Shown piece after piece: positions 47,113-58,990 of a stretch of 64,000 bases of DNA. Position 1 is the first letter of the stretch, and each line of letters starts with the position of its first letter. This DNA comes from Fomitopsis serialis (Eukaryota > Basidiomycota > Agaricomycetes > Polyporales > Fomitopsidaceae). A model generated the notes under the pieces. The model worked only from the letters and a program-made list of their open reading frames with translations, did no database searches and was not told the DNA's origin. The DNA lies in NCBI RefSeq assembly GCF_022376445.1, contig NW_025955053.1, positions 1 to 64,000 of the forward strand, written 5' to 3'. The position numbers were made by a program, and so were the translations under genes.

Positions 47113-47553
47113 GGGTGAGGATGGCGGAGGGGAAGCAAACCAAACGCCCTTGGCCGCCCGCTGCAACTGCGTACTGCGCCAGTCCGGAAACGGATTCTGT
47201 TAGCGTCCTAACGATCTGGGTCAATATGGTGTTGATAAACTCTTGTCGCTGGATACACCGGGTCGGTCCTCTCTAGTTGGGCAGTAATACACAGAATACA
47301 AGATGAACGAGGAAAGTAACTCGCAGTTGATGTTGACCTTTCGCCTCCGCGGTCGCTCCGTGACAAGGCCTTGCGCTTGTAGGAGCGTGACGATGGTGTG
47401 ACATGACGAGCTGTGACACAGCAATCCCGTGTTTCTCGGACCCCTGCGCGAACATCGACGCGTACCAACTAATTCATACAACGCGTGTGATTCTACTAAG
47501 CTCGTCCTCAGCACTCTTGTTCACCCATCCGTTTTCTTCTTGGTGTAAACGAT
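47113..47553. promoter_or_regulatory. Divergent promoter region, OST-alpha gene / PEX19
   Basis: 441 bp separate the two start codons, so both promoters and 5' UTRs must share this stretch (less if the OST-alpha start is 47166). No specific factor site recognised. Confidence 0.5.
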
Positions 47554-48768
47554 ATGTCTTCGTCGCAAAAGCAGCCTCGCATCGACGACGATGACCTCGA
47601 CGATCTCGACGGTACGCTCCTCGCTGCAGCCTGAACGCGACCATAATCTCACTGAACAGATCACAGATGTTCTCGAGCAGTTTCAGCCAAAAGGAACGAC
47701 GCAAAAGCAGGCTGCCTCTGCGGGCGCAACGCCAAGCTTGACGGCTGCGTCGACCGCCTCGAATACCCAACCAAGTTCACTCGACTCGCTCGGCTTGGAT
47801 GAAGATTTCATGCGCGAGCTGACCCAAGGCATGGAGTCGCTCATGCGCGAGATCGCGACAGGCGACGGTCCGCAGGCAGAGGGTTCGAATACTGAGGGGC
47901 AGAGTGCCGAGGGCGGACAGAATACGGACGAAAAGCAGCGGCAAGAGGCTCTCCATGCTGCGTGGGAGAAGATGTTCGTCGAGAGTATGAACGGTGCTTT
48001 GGACGTGGACAGTCAATCTGCAGGAGCGACGGATCCCACTGAGTCTTCCGGAAGTGGGGGCGCGGCCCCACCACCGCAAGACTCGTTCGAGGCGAGTATC
48101 CGGAAAGCGATGGAGAAGTTGAAGGAGAGCGAGTCGAACTTGAAGGTATGTCCCCGCGAACCAGGTCGCAACCGACGATAGTAACTCAACGACGCTACGT
48201 AGGACGGTCCCGAGAGCTCCGTCGACGATCTCATGGCCCAGCTAGGCGACAACCTCGATGGCCTGGACCCAGGAGAGGCAGACGAGTTGCAGAAGGTCCT
48301 CGAGAACATGATGACCGAGCTCATGAGCAAAGAGATACTGTACGAGCCGCTGAAGGAGCTGCATGACAAGGTGCGTTCGTCCTCACGCTCTCACTCAACC
48401 TACCACAGGCTGACAGGTCTCCATTCCCTGTAGTTCCCAGCCTACATGAAAGAGCATGATAGCACGCTCTCCGCCGATGACAAGAAGCGATACAATGCCC
48501 AGTACTCCACTGTCAGCAAGTTGATCACGATATTCGATGATCCCACGTACTCGGACTCGGATCCGGAGAAGGGCTCGCAAGTCGTCAAGCTCATGACAGA
48601 AGTATGCATGTCACTCAAGCACTGTGTGGTGTTCCTGACCACTGTGAAAATTTGCAGATGCAGAGCCACGGTTCACCGCCTGCGGAAATTATGGCGCCGC
48701 TACCACCAGGTCTGGACATAGGCGGGGACGGGCTGCCAAAGATGCCTGACGGATGCATCATTGCATGA
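47554..48768 (+). CDS. PEX19: Peroxin PEX19
   Basis: Cytosolic chaperone and import receptor for peroxisomal membrane proteins; works with Pex3. Exons: 47554-47611, 47667-48145, 48203-48370, 48434-48601, 48658-48768; the sum is 984 nt, 327 aa. An acidic N-terminus (PRIDDDDLDDLDDVLEQF) is typical of the Pex3-binding end. Middle: LGLDEDFMRELTQGMESLM, ALHAAWEKMFVESMNGAL, FEASIRKAMEKLKES. The conserved C-terminal domain: LDGLDPGEADELQKVLENMM, TELMSKEILYEPLKELHDK, FPAYMKEHDSTLSADDKKRY. It ends PKMPDGCIIA, a CaaX box (CIIA) for farnesylation, as in other Pex19 proteins. Length and all four short introns are normal. Confidence 0.95.
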
Positions 48769-49427
48769 AGGCTACTTCGGAACTATCCTTCCCTCTCGTT
48801 GTCCGCTGTTGTTATTCGTTGTGTAGCTTTAGTTGTAAGCTGAGGAGCCTAATCGGGAGGATCCGCGTATACCACGTATACTGTATTATACCAATCGCGA
48901 CTATGAAGGCATACGCTGGGCTGTTAGGGTCCGTGACTGTACCATGTCTCTCGAAACCGAGTGGTCCACACGTACAAGGGAATGTTGCAGCACCATCGCT
49001 CGTTCTTCCGTTTCATCCGCAGATCGTTATGCTGTAACACCGACCGGCCGCAGCATGTGTCCGCGCACAGCGTGGCATGGGTATAGGCATCGTCCATATC
49101 ATTCCAGTGTCAGAGCACAGGATAGTACAACACGGTGCAGGACACCTAGAATTACGGCCACATATGGCTATGCGATACAGTGGAAGCCGCAAGAAGCTAC
49201 AACCTAATCGTACACGCGCACGCAGACACTCTAGAACAGGGGGAACGACAGTAGGTAGTAGGAACGCACATTTGGCGGCGATGGTGAGGGGTAGGGATGT
49301 CCGTACTACACAGCCCAGCTGGCAGGCCCATAGTGCGGAGCATTAACTTACAGAAGGGACGAGAGGGTAGGGATGTGATATTCTAGTAGGCACGCACTGT
49401 GGCGTGCATTTACCAGAAGGGCTGCAA
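48769..49427. other. Intergenic, tail-to-tail spacer
   Basis: Between PEX19 and ferric reductase 2. A G/A-rich stretch near 49230-49380 repeats GGTAGGGATGT-like and GTAGTAGGAACGCAC/TAGTAGGCACGCAC-like words. No exon. Confidence 0.45.
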
Positions 49428-51781
49428 TTACCAGCCAAAGATTCTATCGAGAGCAGGTCGTTAGCGCGTGGCCGCTACAATGAGAACGAACACTTACTCC
49501 TCATGCAGTTCCACGCCGTTGACAGCACTCCGCCTCTCGCTGTCCAACCTCCGGACGACCTGGCCGACCTGCTCTCCCAGCGCCATGGGCCCGCACACAC
49601 CTACGACGACACCCGTGAGACGGTCCTCCACGCCGCGTGACGCCGCAGTGCGGTCCACAACACCCTCGAGGGCCTTCTGCAGGCGCGGACGGCCGGGTGT
49701 GAGTGTCACCCCCAGCGGGAGCCGCTCGAACATCTTCATCGCCTCGTCGGAGACAATCGCCCGCGTGTAGTGCACCGAGATGTGCAGGGACGTGTACGTG
49801 CCCCGCGTCTCGTCGAGCATGGTGCTGAAGATCGGGAGGAAGGGGACCAGTGCAGCTGTGATTTGACGGTGTCAGAGGCGGAGTTGAGCGGGTTGAGGAG
49901 ATAGAGCGGACGTCACTCACATGGGTCGGTGATGCACCAGACGAGCTCGACGACGCGCGTGCGACTCGCACCCTCTGCGCCCTTGGAGACGAGTTCCTGT
50001 ACCGTCGACAGCGCGTAGGTAATTCCACTACCGCCAGCGACGAGCATGGCGCCCGAGAAGCTGGTGACAATCGCGTGCCCCGGTCCACCTAGAAAACGCA
50101 GTCAGTATTTCATGTTACCGCCGGCGACACGAGTCGTCCCCATGCGGAACTTACCGTAAGGCCCATTGAGCATAACCTTGATGTTCCGGGTTGGGCCGCC
50201 TACTTCGCGATACTCCGTGCGCTGGGCGACGTCGAACAGCTTGGCAGTCCAATCTCCTGCCTTCTTGACCATGAGAACGAGGCCTTCTTCGTTGGGGTGC
50301 TGCAAACATGAGGTGGGAGACGTAGCGATAAGCTGAGGGCAGATAGGGTGACGACAGGAGAGAGACTGCGCACCTTGCTAACGCTGGCGATAGTGAACGG
50401 GTGACTCTCCATCCAGCCCAGAAGGCCCATGCCCGAGGACAGGACACGGATGCGAACATGCTGACCTGCGCGCCATCCAGCGTTGACGGAAGGAATCTCA
50501 ATGCGCGTCATTCCGAGCTCCGGGATCGGGCGAAGCTCGGCGTTCACGATGCGCGTCTGAACCAATCGCAGGACACGGTCGAGTCCGTAGAAGGCCGCAA
50601 CGATTGCAACGTAGGGAATGGCGAAGTCCTCGTGGTAACACACCTGTGGAACGCGTCGTCAGGGAGGAACGCGTGCCCGTCATTATACGAGTACTCACAG
50701 CAATGAGCAGAACGACAGCAGCGATGGAATGCGTCACGAAGAACAAGTGGTAGTACATCTGCCGCACAGCACTAATGGAGAAAAGCCACAGGATATCCAT
50801 GCAGCCCATGGCGACGCAGCCCCATACGTGGTTGGTCTCCATGTGCGCGGCGACACCTCCAGGCTCGTTGGCCCATTTGGCGACTGGGCAAGGACATTCA
50901 GTGACGCTTTCATGAGCCTGTCGTACTCAACACTTACAATATGCCAGCGCATGCAGATTGATCGCCAAGACTGCGACGCGGCCAACGTAGCGGTGAATCC
51001 AGTTCAACTGGGACATGTACGAACTCAGTGAAGGATTTTCAGCAGAAGCGGCGGGACATACCTTCTCGTATCCTTGTCCGATGAGCGCCCCGAAGACGTT
51101 GTTCTTTGTGGCCATGATATAGATAATGGGCAGCTGGCTGACGGGGAGGAAGCCAAGACGCGCCGGACTCGTGAACAAGTTCACTTCGAACAATGCCGCG
51201 TACATCATCGCCACCATGTACCCAACCATGAGGAGGACCTTCCACAGCGAGTATCCAGGCCTGATCTTCGTCTCGAGGATACCGTTGACAGTCGGGAAGA
51301 TGGAGGTCCACGCAGGTATGTACGGCGGCGGATTTTTTGGCGACTCGAGATCGGGAGAGAACGTGAGGTCGACGTTCGAGTAGACGGAGATCGACTGCTC
51401 CTCGGCGTTCGCGTCAGCGGGCTTCTCCTGGAAGGAGGAGCCATTGCTTCTAGCTCTGCGTGGGCGACGAGAAGAACCTTCAAGCTGGACTGAACGGAAG
51501 AAACATCCAGCAAACCACTCGGAGAGGTGCTTGAAACGGGCGATTGCTCTGGGCAACGCTAGAAGAATGAAGAAGCCAGCGACACCGATGAGGATGATGT
51601 CTATCTCGCGGAAGAAAGGTTCAGCATCTAGTTCAGGGGGCGCTGCTGTTGTGGTTTTGCTCGCCGTCGAAGTGGACGAGGCATGTGCCGCAGATGCCGA
51701 AGCGGTGGCGGAGGGCATATTGAAAGAGTGGGCGGGGCGAACGAAGGCAAGATAAGTAAAAGCGAAGACAATGGTGTTCAC
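49428..51781 (-). CDS. Ferric reductase 2 (NOX/FRE family), intact
   Basis: Second ferric/cupric reductase, same strand as FRE1. Exons (complement): 51062-51781, 50938-51007, 50699-50883, 50374-50643, 50155-50299, 49921-50088, 49498-49855, 49428-49443; the sum is 1932 nt, 643 aa. The ATG at 51781 gives a hydrophobic leader (MNTIVFAFTYLAFVRPAHSF), supporting it over the in-frame ATG at 51718. TM1 is IILIGVAGFFILLALPRAI. Heme ligands: LNWIHRYVGRVAVLAINLHA and FFVTHSIAAVVLLIAVCYH. FAD: ESHPFTIASVSK. NADPH: VMLNGPYGG (intact, unlike FRE1), LVAGGSGITYALSTVQEL, GVVVGVCGPMALG. The last exon is only 16 nt and adds IFGW to ...VELHEE, the usual family C-terminus. The proteins of FRE1 and FRE2 are distant paralogs, not a recent copy. 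Confidence 0.93.
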
Positions 51782-53947
51782 GCCCGGCGAGAACAGATGA
51801 AAAGAGACTGAGCACCTGCGAGGTCTTCAGCGTTGCCCGGCTCGGATAAGGGCGCAGGACCAGCCTTATATGCTTCCGACCTGTGCAACCACTCAGCTCG
51901 GGATTGTAGCATCCAATCGCATTGCCTCCGCTGCAGCTTCGCAACCGTATCAGATTATTACCTCCTCGGGGCCTGTCAATCCTATGCGAAGTTGTTCAGA
52001 CCTGTATAATTAGACCAAGCGCCCACGTACGATAGATTGCAACAGCTCTGTCGGACAACGGCAACCACCGACTGCGGCCTCTGCGAAATGCTTGTCAGAA
52101 AGCGTGCCAGGAACGGAGATCGTTGGTCTGGAAGCCCATCTGCGCCTGCTACCCGCAGACGGAGTTCACACCACTGACCACGTTGTTGCCTAAAGTGGCC
52201 GAAGTCTCTCTGCAGTAACCTCCTCGCGATGTCCACACCTCACTGGAAGGCTTCATTCCGTTGGGAGGGAGACATGCACTCACTGCGCTGCGCCTGAGTA
52301 CGCCCTGTGTATAACAACAGTCAGCATCGGGCGCACGGAGACCACTATGGCGAAGGGAGTGCCACAAAGGACGAGATGCTGTGCATATCATACTCAGGCA
52401 TAACACTCCGAAGACGTCGCTCGAGGACTGCAGACACATGAGTGACACTGTCATGATGCATGGCTGAGACAACTCTGCGTCGGCGGCGTATGTGGTTACG
52501 CCTACACACATGTGGAGGACATCCTGGTGAAACGACCTTGTGGCTGAGCGCCAGACAGTCTATTTTGATGAGTGTACCGACGAGGCTTCCCACTGCTCGT
52601 AGAGAACGCCATTGTCCGAGCTGATGCGCCTAATGGACATGTCAAGAATCCTGCAAACATCACAGCGCAATTGACGTTCATGCCACGATCCAAATGGCGC
52701 TATTCACGATGCGTCGACGCATGGTGGGAAGGTGTAAAAGGCCAAGGCCCTTCGAACACTCATCGAGACTCATAGGAATGATACGGCAAGAGGTAACGCA
52801 CCCATACACGCATTCCGCGTAAGCTACTGTTCCCGCGGTTGTCACCAATGGCAGGTTGTCACTGTCTTTCCTCCCAGCTCTTGGGTCGAATAGACTAGTG
52901 AGACCATTGGCTAGCCAGTGCCACACTCCGACCGAAGGCGTCAGTGAAACCCGGGAATGCTGTGCCTGTCGAATCCACCGGTGGGGAAAGATGTACGAAA
53001 CACTTGAAAGTCGCAACTTTCGGAACGATCGCTGCGCCGCTGCGCCGCTGGGCATGCAATGGTAGACTGTAACTTAGCAGATGATTTCATATACGCAGGG
53101 ACCACAATCGCGATCCTAGAATGATTCGTAAGTGGTCACGGCCAAAGCATATCAATAGGTACTACTCACCATTGGCATGACATGGACATAAGACTACTGA
53201 GGCCCTCAGCGGAGCACATGGCCACCAATTCAAGAGACACAAGCCATTCATATTCGCCAGAAAGAAATTCAGACGAGCAACTTGGCGTCGTGCGTCGTTT
53301 GCACAACATATGATCCAGAGATGTATCAGCAGACCATTGCATGATGAAAGTTGGCAAGTCGGTCGAGCTCATGAGAGTTGAACTGACCTGGCACGGACCC
53401 GGTTATTCAGAATTCAGGAGGCGTTCTAAACTAATAACGGGTCTGTTCAGAGATTCGTACGATTTCGATCGGAGTCAGTAATTCTTCTCGTTGAGCCACT
53501 ACTGTAGTCACTCCGACGAGTCGACGTTCTACACTCGATATCTGTCACTGAACTGCGCAGATATTGACTACTTAAGTATTTTTTTGCTGCATGTCTACAG
53601 CCTGAGGTTGTGTGAGCACCACCTGTTCTCTGATGCTGCCTACTGACATCAGTGACCGATAATACAGTTTGGTCATCTGCAAAGTGGGAAAGTGGCTGCA
53701 TGATCATTGGCAAGTAAATCGAACTTGGCGTTCACTTTCTACCACCGGCTATAGAGGAAGTATAATATAAAAATGTCCAACCAAGCGACGACAACTCTGT
53801 GCGTACTCTTGCTATGGCAGGGTAATGTTTGCTCTACTGAAGAAGTTTCAAGTACATACGTACACAATAACTGGCCAGTAAAAGACGCACACCAGACGTG
53901 ACTATGTACAATCGTTCACCTCAACAGTCGTGGCTCCGCACTACAGT
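51782..53947. other. Gene-free region
   Basis: 2.2 kb upstream of ferric reductase 2. Only short motif-free frames. One imperfect GATA-type match (TATCAGATTA, about 51949-51958) lies about 170 bp upstream of the FRE2 ATG. Confidence 0.45.
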
Positions 53948-56705
53948 TCAAACGGCTATCCCTGGTTGCACGCCCATGCGCTCCAAGTCCCACAGCCGTA
54001 GCATGCCATCGTCAGACGATGAAACAATGCGCTTGCCGTCCGGCGAGAACTTCAAGTGAGTGATCTTGTCCTCATGCCCAGTCAGCGTGGTGAGTTGCTG
54101 CCCTGACATGGTACTCCAGACGCGTATCGAATTGTCCTCCGCGCTGGCGCAGACGCGACTGCCGTCGGATGAGAACGCGACCGCGTTGACCAACATATCT
54201 CCGGTCTCTAGCGACAGGAGAAGCTCTCCGCCAAATGAGTCGCAGACTTTCACCGTTCCGTCGCTGGCCCCACTGATCACTTTCTGTCCGTCATCCGAGA
54301 ATACAGCGGCCCAGACGGGGCCTGAATGCTCGCGCAGGGTGACAAGCTCTTCTCCGGTGTCTGCCTTCCAGATGCGCGCCGTGCCATCCTCGGCCGCGGT
54401 GACAAGACGACGGTTGTCTGGGGCGAACGCCAGCGAGTAGACAACACCAGTGTGTCCCCTCAGTTTCGACACTTCTTGGCCCGTGCGCACATGCCATACG
54501 CACGCCGTGAAGTCAGCACTCGCGGACGCAAGGAGTCGTCCGTCGGAAGAGAAGGAGACCAGCATGACGAGTGCGCCATGCCCCTCGAGCACGGCCATTC
54601 GCTGACCGGTGCGTGCATTCCAGAGTCTGATCGTGCAGTCAACCGATGAAGTAGCGATGATAGTGCCGTCTGGCGAGTATGCGACGAAGTAGATATCGTT
54701 CGCATGATCGGCCAAGTCGAATCGCCTCTCGCCAGTGCGGGTTGACCAGACTATGGCGAGCCCGTCATCTGATCCAGAGACCAACTCTCTACCGTCCGGC
54801 GAGAACGCCAGCGATGAGATTGACTGTGTGTGCCCTTCGCATGTACGGATACGCTGTTGGGTGTTGACGTTCCAGATTTCGATGAAGGCGTCGTCCGATC
54901 CACTTGCAAGGAGACGGCCGTCATTGGAATATGCAAGGGCGGTTATGCCGCCTGCTTGATGATCAAGCACGGCAGTAGCATCCTGCTTGCGTGATTCCGG
55001 TTCTTCAGGGTAGTCTAAGAAATCGTCGTCTCCTGGAGCATGTGGAGTATCGTCCTCAGGTTGAGCTTCATGGCGCATTGGCTCAGTCGTCGGTTCTTCA
55101 GCCTTTTGTAGTTCGCCTGGATCGACCGCGGGCACCGCTTCATCCTCGAAGTACAGTATGCCGACTGACAGACGACATCAGTATGCTAGCATTCACCAAG
55201 TAAGCAGTAGCACTAACGTCCGTCTTCGTTAATATCGACAATAGGGCGGACGTTGTCAAGGAACGCAGGTATGTCATTCGGTATGTCACAGTTGTGTTTC
55301 TTCGAAATGAAATGTGTTAGTGCACAAGCCTTGACTCGACCAAAAAAGTGACCTACTCTACATAACCGGACAATGTCAGAGTCGGTGGCAACGGCCATGG
55401 TTGCATCTGGTGTCTGCGATCATACCAATGCCACGAGGTGAGTCATGCAGTGCTTTTCGAAAGCTATCCGACGGATGCACCTTCAGGATATAGTCAAGAA
55501 TGTCGTCAGCCGGATCATACGTCTGACCTCACTGGGTCAGCTCGATGCGATACAGACTAACCAACAATTGACGTGTACCTTATGCCCAGGTAGCTGCTCG
55601 ACGAACTCATCGTCCATCATGGAGACGTCATCATGAGTTCCTGCCGGCCCTCCTGTGGAAGGATCGTCTGGGCCTCGTGGTAATTCATCGTATCCTGCTG
55701 CGCCTCTCATCACAGTCGGCCAAAGGCCCAACCTGTATTTCATCTTGTAATATTGCAGGAAAACACACTGATCCGCCTCCGAGCCCTGGGTATCTGCGCT
55801 CGGCCCTGGAACTGATCAATGCTAGCGATACTTCGATGTACGGTGGAGCTTACCTGCCACAGGCTCATTATGCCTCCCAGAACGTGCCCTTCTCCTAGAG
55901 CTCGGGCCGGGCTGCGGCGGGAGCGGGGGCCCCGCTTGATGCTTCGGGCCCCAGTTATGTGCTGGTGCTCTTGAATTTCCGACGGTCGCGAAGGCGGAAA
56001 TGCTGGCTTGTGCGGATCCGTATCCACCGTTGAATGAGAATCTTGCCGACCTGCCACCCTCGACATAGGATGCTACTGCCCACTGTGTAGTCTTGACGAA
56101 ACCGAAGACAAATACGATGTCTTCTTTCTGCAAAGGCAAGTCGACCTCGTCTGAGGTCGCGAAGGTATACCATTCTCTAATGTTTTGCTTCAGATAGTTC
56201 ATCATCCTCCGACTAGGCAACTGTTGCCTATGAGCCGCATCCGTCAAGACCAATACGGCACCTTGTTCATCAGTACACTCGAAGGCAACCGACGCCCCCG
56301 AGTTCAGTCTGCAAAATTAATGGGAAAAGATTTATAGCATGACACGATGTACCGTACTCACACTTGACCCTCGATCTTCCCACCCAGCTGCCGAATAGTT
56401 TTGCTGCATAGTGTGCCCGCCACGATCGCATCCGGTACATCCATCACCGCAGCTCTGTTCCCCATGGTGAATGGGTTGTGATTGTTGGGCACACCACGCT
56501 GAGCATTCAGGGCATCGTCCTCGCTCGCCATAGCATTGAACAGACGAATGAAAGCGCCATTACTGATGTATCCGACATCACCAATCTGCACCCCAGGTCT
56601 GCAGTTGATAGGGCGAGGGTCCCATAGGGGATAGCCGTGACCAAGCATCAAGAGCTGATTCGCATAGACATTCCAGGCAGTCAGTTCATTGGGATGCGAT
56701 GTCAT
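53948..56705 (-). CDS. Basidiomycete-type N-terminal domain fused to eight-repeat WD40 propeller
   Basis: Function unknown. Exons (complement): 56362-56705, 55854-56308, 55579-55793, 55481-55522, 55357-55413, 55218-55299, 53948-55164; the sum is 2412 nt, 803 aa. Residues about 1-400 form a basidiomycete-type module: LLMLGHGYPLWDPRP, VQIGDVGYISNGAFIRLFNA, a GAVLVLTDAAHRQQLPSRR helix region, VFVFGFVKTTQWAVASYVEG, DQCVFLQYYKMKYRLGLWP, then DPADDILDYIL, DIVRLCR, DIPNDIPAFLDNVRP and ILYFEDEAVP. After an acidic linker, eight WD repeats (about 465-795) begin at ITALAYSNDGRLLASGSDD and end with GMLRLWDLER. All six introns are in phase and the module order before the linker agrees with the paralog at 62694-64000 as far as that can be followed. 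The join to WD40 has no stop or missing frame. WD40 propellers usually bind partner proteins. Confidence 0.78.
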
Positions 56706-57473
56706 TCTCGATGTCGGTTGTCGAAGTGGGCGAACTGTACGGAGAGAACTAAGAGTAACATTCCTATCGCCCGCATGCTCCTTTAAATAAGATTCAAGTA
56801 ACGACACGTGTGGACAGAAGTTCCGAAGTCTACTGCACAGAGTAAGTACTGCTTGTGCACTGCCAACGTCTAATTCGAGCGCTGAGCGCTGAGCGTCTCG
56901 CTGTCCCACAGCCATTCCACGATGAACCGTTGCATACGTAAAGTTAACGCCGTGGACTCGTGCAAGTCCATATCTGCATGCGATAGTCTCCGACACATAG
57001 AATAATGGGGGCGATCTGGCCTGATGAACTATGTGGCGGCTACTTAGACGACGAAGACTCCAGGTGCAGTCCAATTGCGCTGACTGTGACTGCGTACGAT
57101 CACAACGGAGCCAACCGGTGGCCACCCATAACGATACTCACTTACTTACGAGTTTCACCAATTGCTTAGCAACCAGCGCTCACCTTGCGTGAGGTCTTGC
57201 TTTTATGCACCATATCTCAGCGCAGCCTAGAACTGAGACACCCAAACTGTGATCCACACTATGCCGTGTGACATGTTTGAGGTGTATCATATGCATCGTC
57301 GTGTCCTAAAGGTAAACCCTCTTTTGCATAGCAGCAGTGAAACCCACAGTGAATAGGAGGTCAGAGGCGCGACAGGAACACGTACCTGGAACCCAATACG
57401 CCGAAGAAGCTTAGAGAAATGGACCGGTGTTGAGTCTGTACGGTAGGCATTGCACCGACGGGTTATAACCTGC
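56706..57473. other. Upstream region of the WD40 fusion gene
   Basis: The frame of exon 1 stays open to 57125, but the paralog starts at the equivalent of 56705, so this part is probably 5' UTR or promoter. No separate gene recognised. Confidence 0.4.
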
Positions 57474-58432
57474 TTAGTAGAACACTAACATCCTGAGCTC
57501 AATCGACTCCCTGAACGGCGCATCTTTCGGAGTGCTCGGGTCGTTGAACGCAGTGTGCGGAGTGAACAGCGCCGTCTTCCCATCATCCTGCGAGTCGAAG
57601 CTGCACACATATCAGGTATCACATCAGTCTTGTCCTCACACACGCAGAACCACTCACCACTTGATCAAAACGAACTCGTCCGGCCTCATCTTCCTCAAAT
57701 AGCTCCACTTCTGCTGGGGCGAGTACCGCACGCCGTACGTCTGGCCCTCCCTGTCGGGTAGCGCAACGCCACGGGCACGATATCCTTCGCATGATCGATG
57801 CTCCGGAAGTCGCAGAGCGCGAGCGGCCAGTCGAGGGCGGGATGGTCCAGCGGGCGCCAAAGATTCAGGACTTGGAAGCACCTCTGGAGGAGAGCTGGGA
57901 CGTCCGCGGGCGGGAGGTGTCGGTGCACGCGCTCGACGGCGGACTGCGGGGTCTGGTCGACGTGCACTTGCGGGACGGGCTGGCGCTTGGTCGGCGCGTC
58001 GTCGCGTTCTCCGGGCGGCGGCGTCGTATGTTAGTACGCGCGGTGAAGCATGACAGGGAGAGGACACACTGTGAGCGAAGGGTACGACGCGATTGGCTCC
58101 TGTCAAGAGCTTAATGAGGGCTACGCTCTCCGTGTAGTACTTCTTCTTGATCTCCTGCTCGTCGGTGAAGGAGGTATGGTCGGGTGCGCCCGTAAAGGTC
58201 TGGAAGCCCGCGGTGTCGAGCTTGCCAGCGTTTTCGCGCCCCTGTATGTCCTTGAGCTCCACCTCGCGCTCTTCCGGCACCCAACTTTCCATCCGCCTGG
58301 CCTCGTCCGTGTTCACCACTATAGGGGACAGAGCCGTTCGGCGGTGAATAGTACAATATGAGGTTGGACTTGACCGACCTCGGGGCTGATGGTCATTGAG
58401 GTTTTGCTGTCGCTCCGGTGTCCTGTAGACAT
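57474..58432 (-). pseudogene. CmcJ/AsaB-like oxidoreductase, disrupted
   Basis: Family of fungal GA4-desaturase/AsaB/CmcJ-like proteins, putative oxidoreductases often linked to secondary metabolism. Parts in order on the minus strand: start region 58320-58432, a body exon from 58080 upward (EEREVELKDIQG, AGFQTFTG, TSFTDEQEIKKKYYTESVAL, LLTGANRVVPFAH), exon 57658-58008 (KRQPVPQVHVDQ, VERVHRHLPPADVPALLQ, FQVLNLWRPLDHPALDWPLA, LCDFRSIDHAKDIVPVALRY, YGVRYSPQQKWSYL, MRPDEFVLIK) and exon 57474-57600 (CFDSQDDGKTALFTPHTAFN ... LRMLVFY). Three frame changes: two between the ATG and VVNTDEARR (near 58325 and 58370), and one at 57752-57756 where YP-DREG needs one more C. Either a young pseudogene or assembly indels; the family assignment is firm, its being active is not. 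Confidence 0.68.
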
Positions 58433-58440
58433 GTCGGCGA

Positions 58441-58990
58441 CGTTGTCCACCCCGACTGTCGAGGAGTTAAGAGAGCATGACCGCTGAATACATGATAGTA
58501 CTGTACTGTACTCATGTTACAGTACTACATATGTACGGTGGCTGCCCGATACCTATCGGGGGTCGGAGGAGCGGGACGCGGCTCATCGGAGTCAGCCACT
58601 GTCAGCCACCACTGCCCACCCATTGTGTCTTGCGCGATCCCTGAGTCCCTAAAGTCCCTCGCCTCTGACCTTCGCTATGTATCTAAATAAGTCATCCGAC
58701 ACCCATTGCATCGGCTTGGAGAGCTCGTTTCCGGATCTTGACGTTAAAATCAATCTGGTCAAGCCGCAAGATAGGCAATAGGAATAGCGGGACGTTGGAG
58801 TCAAGGTATTGTCTTCGACTAGAACAAGGCGCGATGGGACACCTCTGCGGGCGAGAGCAAGGAACGCAACATAGCTTCTCGGTACTTAGGTAAATAGGTC
58901 TTGGTCGGCACCCTTCCAAGACTATGCTCTGACTCATTTGACTAAATAATAAGCACAGGGGGCGCTGTCGATGTGACCTCTCCACACTTC
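58441..58990. other. Spacer between the two AsaB-like copies
   Basis: Head-to-head spacer. It contains a small palindromic run of GTAC words near 58498-58538 (TACTGTACTGTACTCATG and ACATATGTACGG). No exon. Confidence 0.4.

Noticed and set aside
58009..58079. Apparent loss of a splice acceptor in the AsaB-like gene
   Set aside because: An acceptor at CCGGAG/AACGCG (about 58009) is in the right phase and at a good distance from a TACTAAC branch site, so the intron is acceptable.
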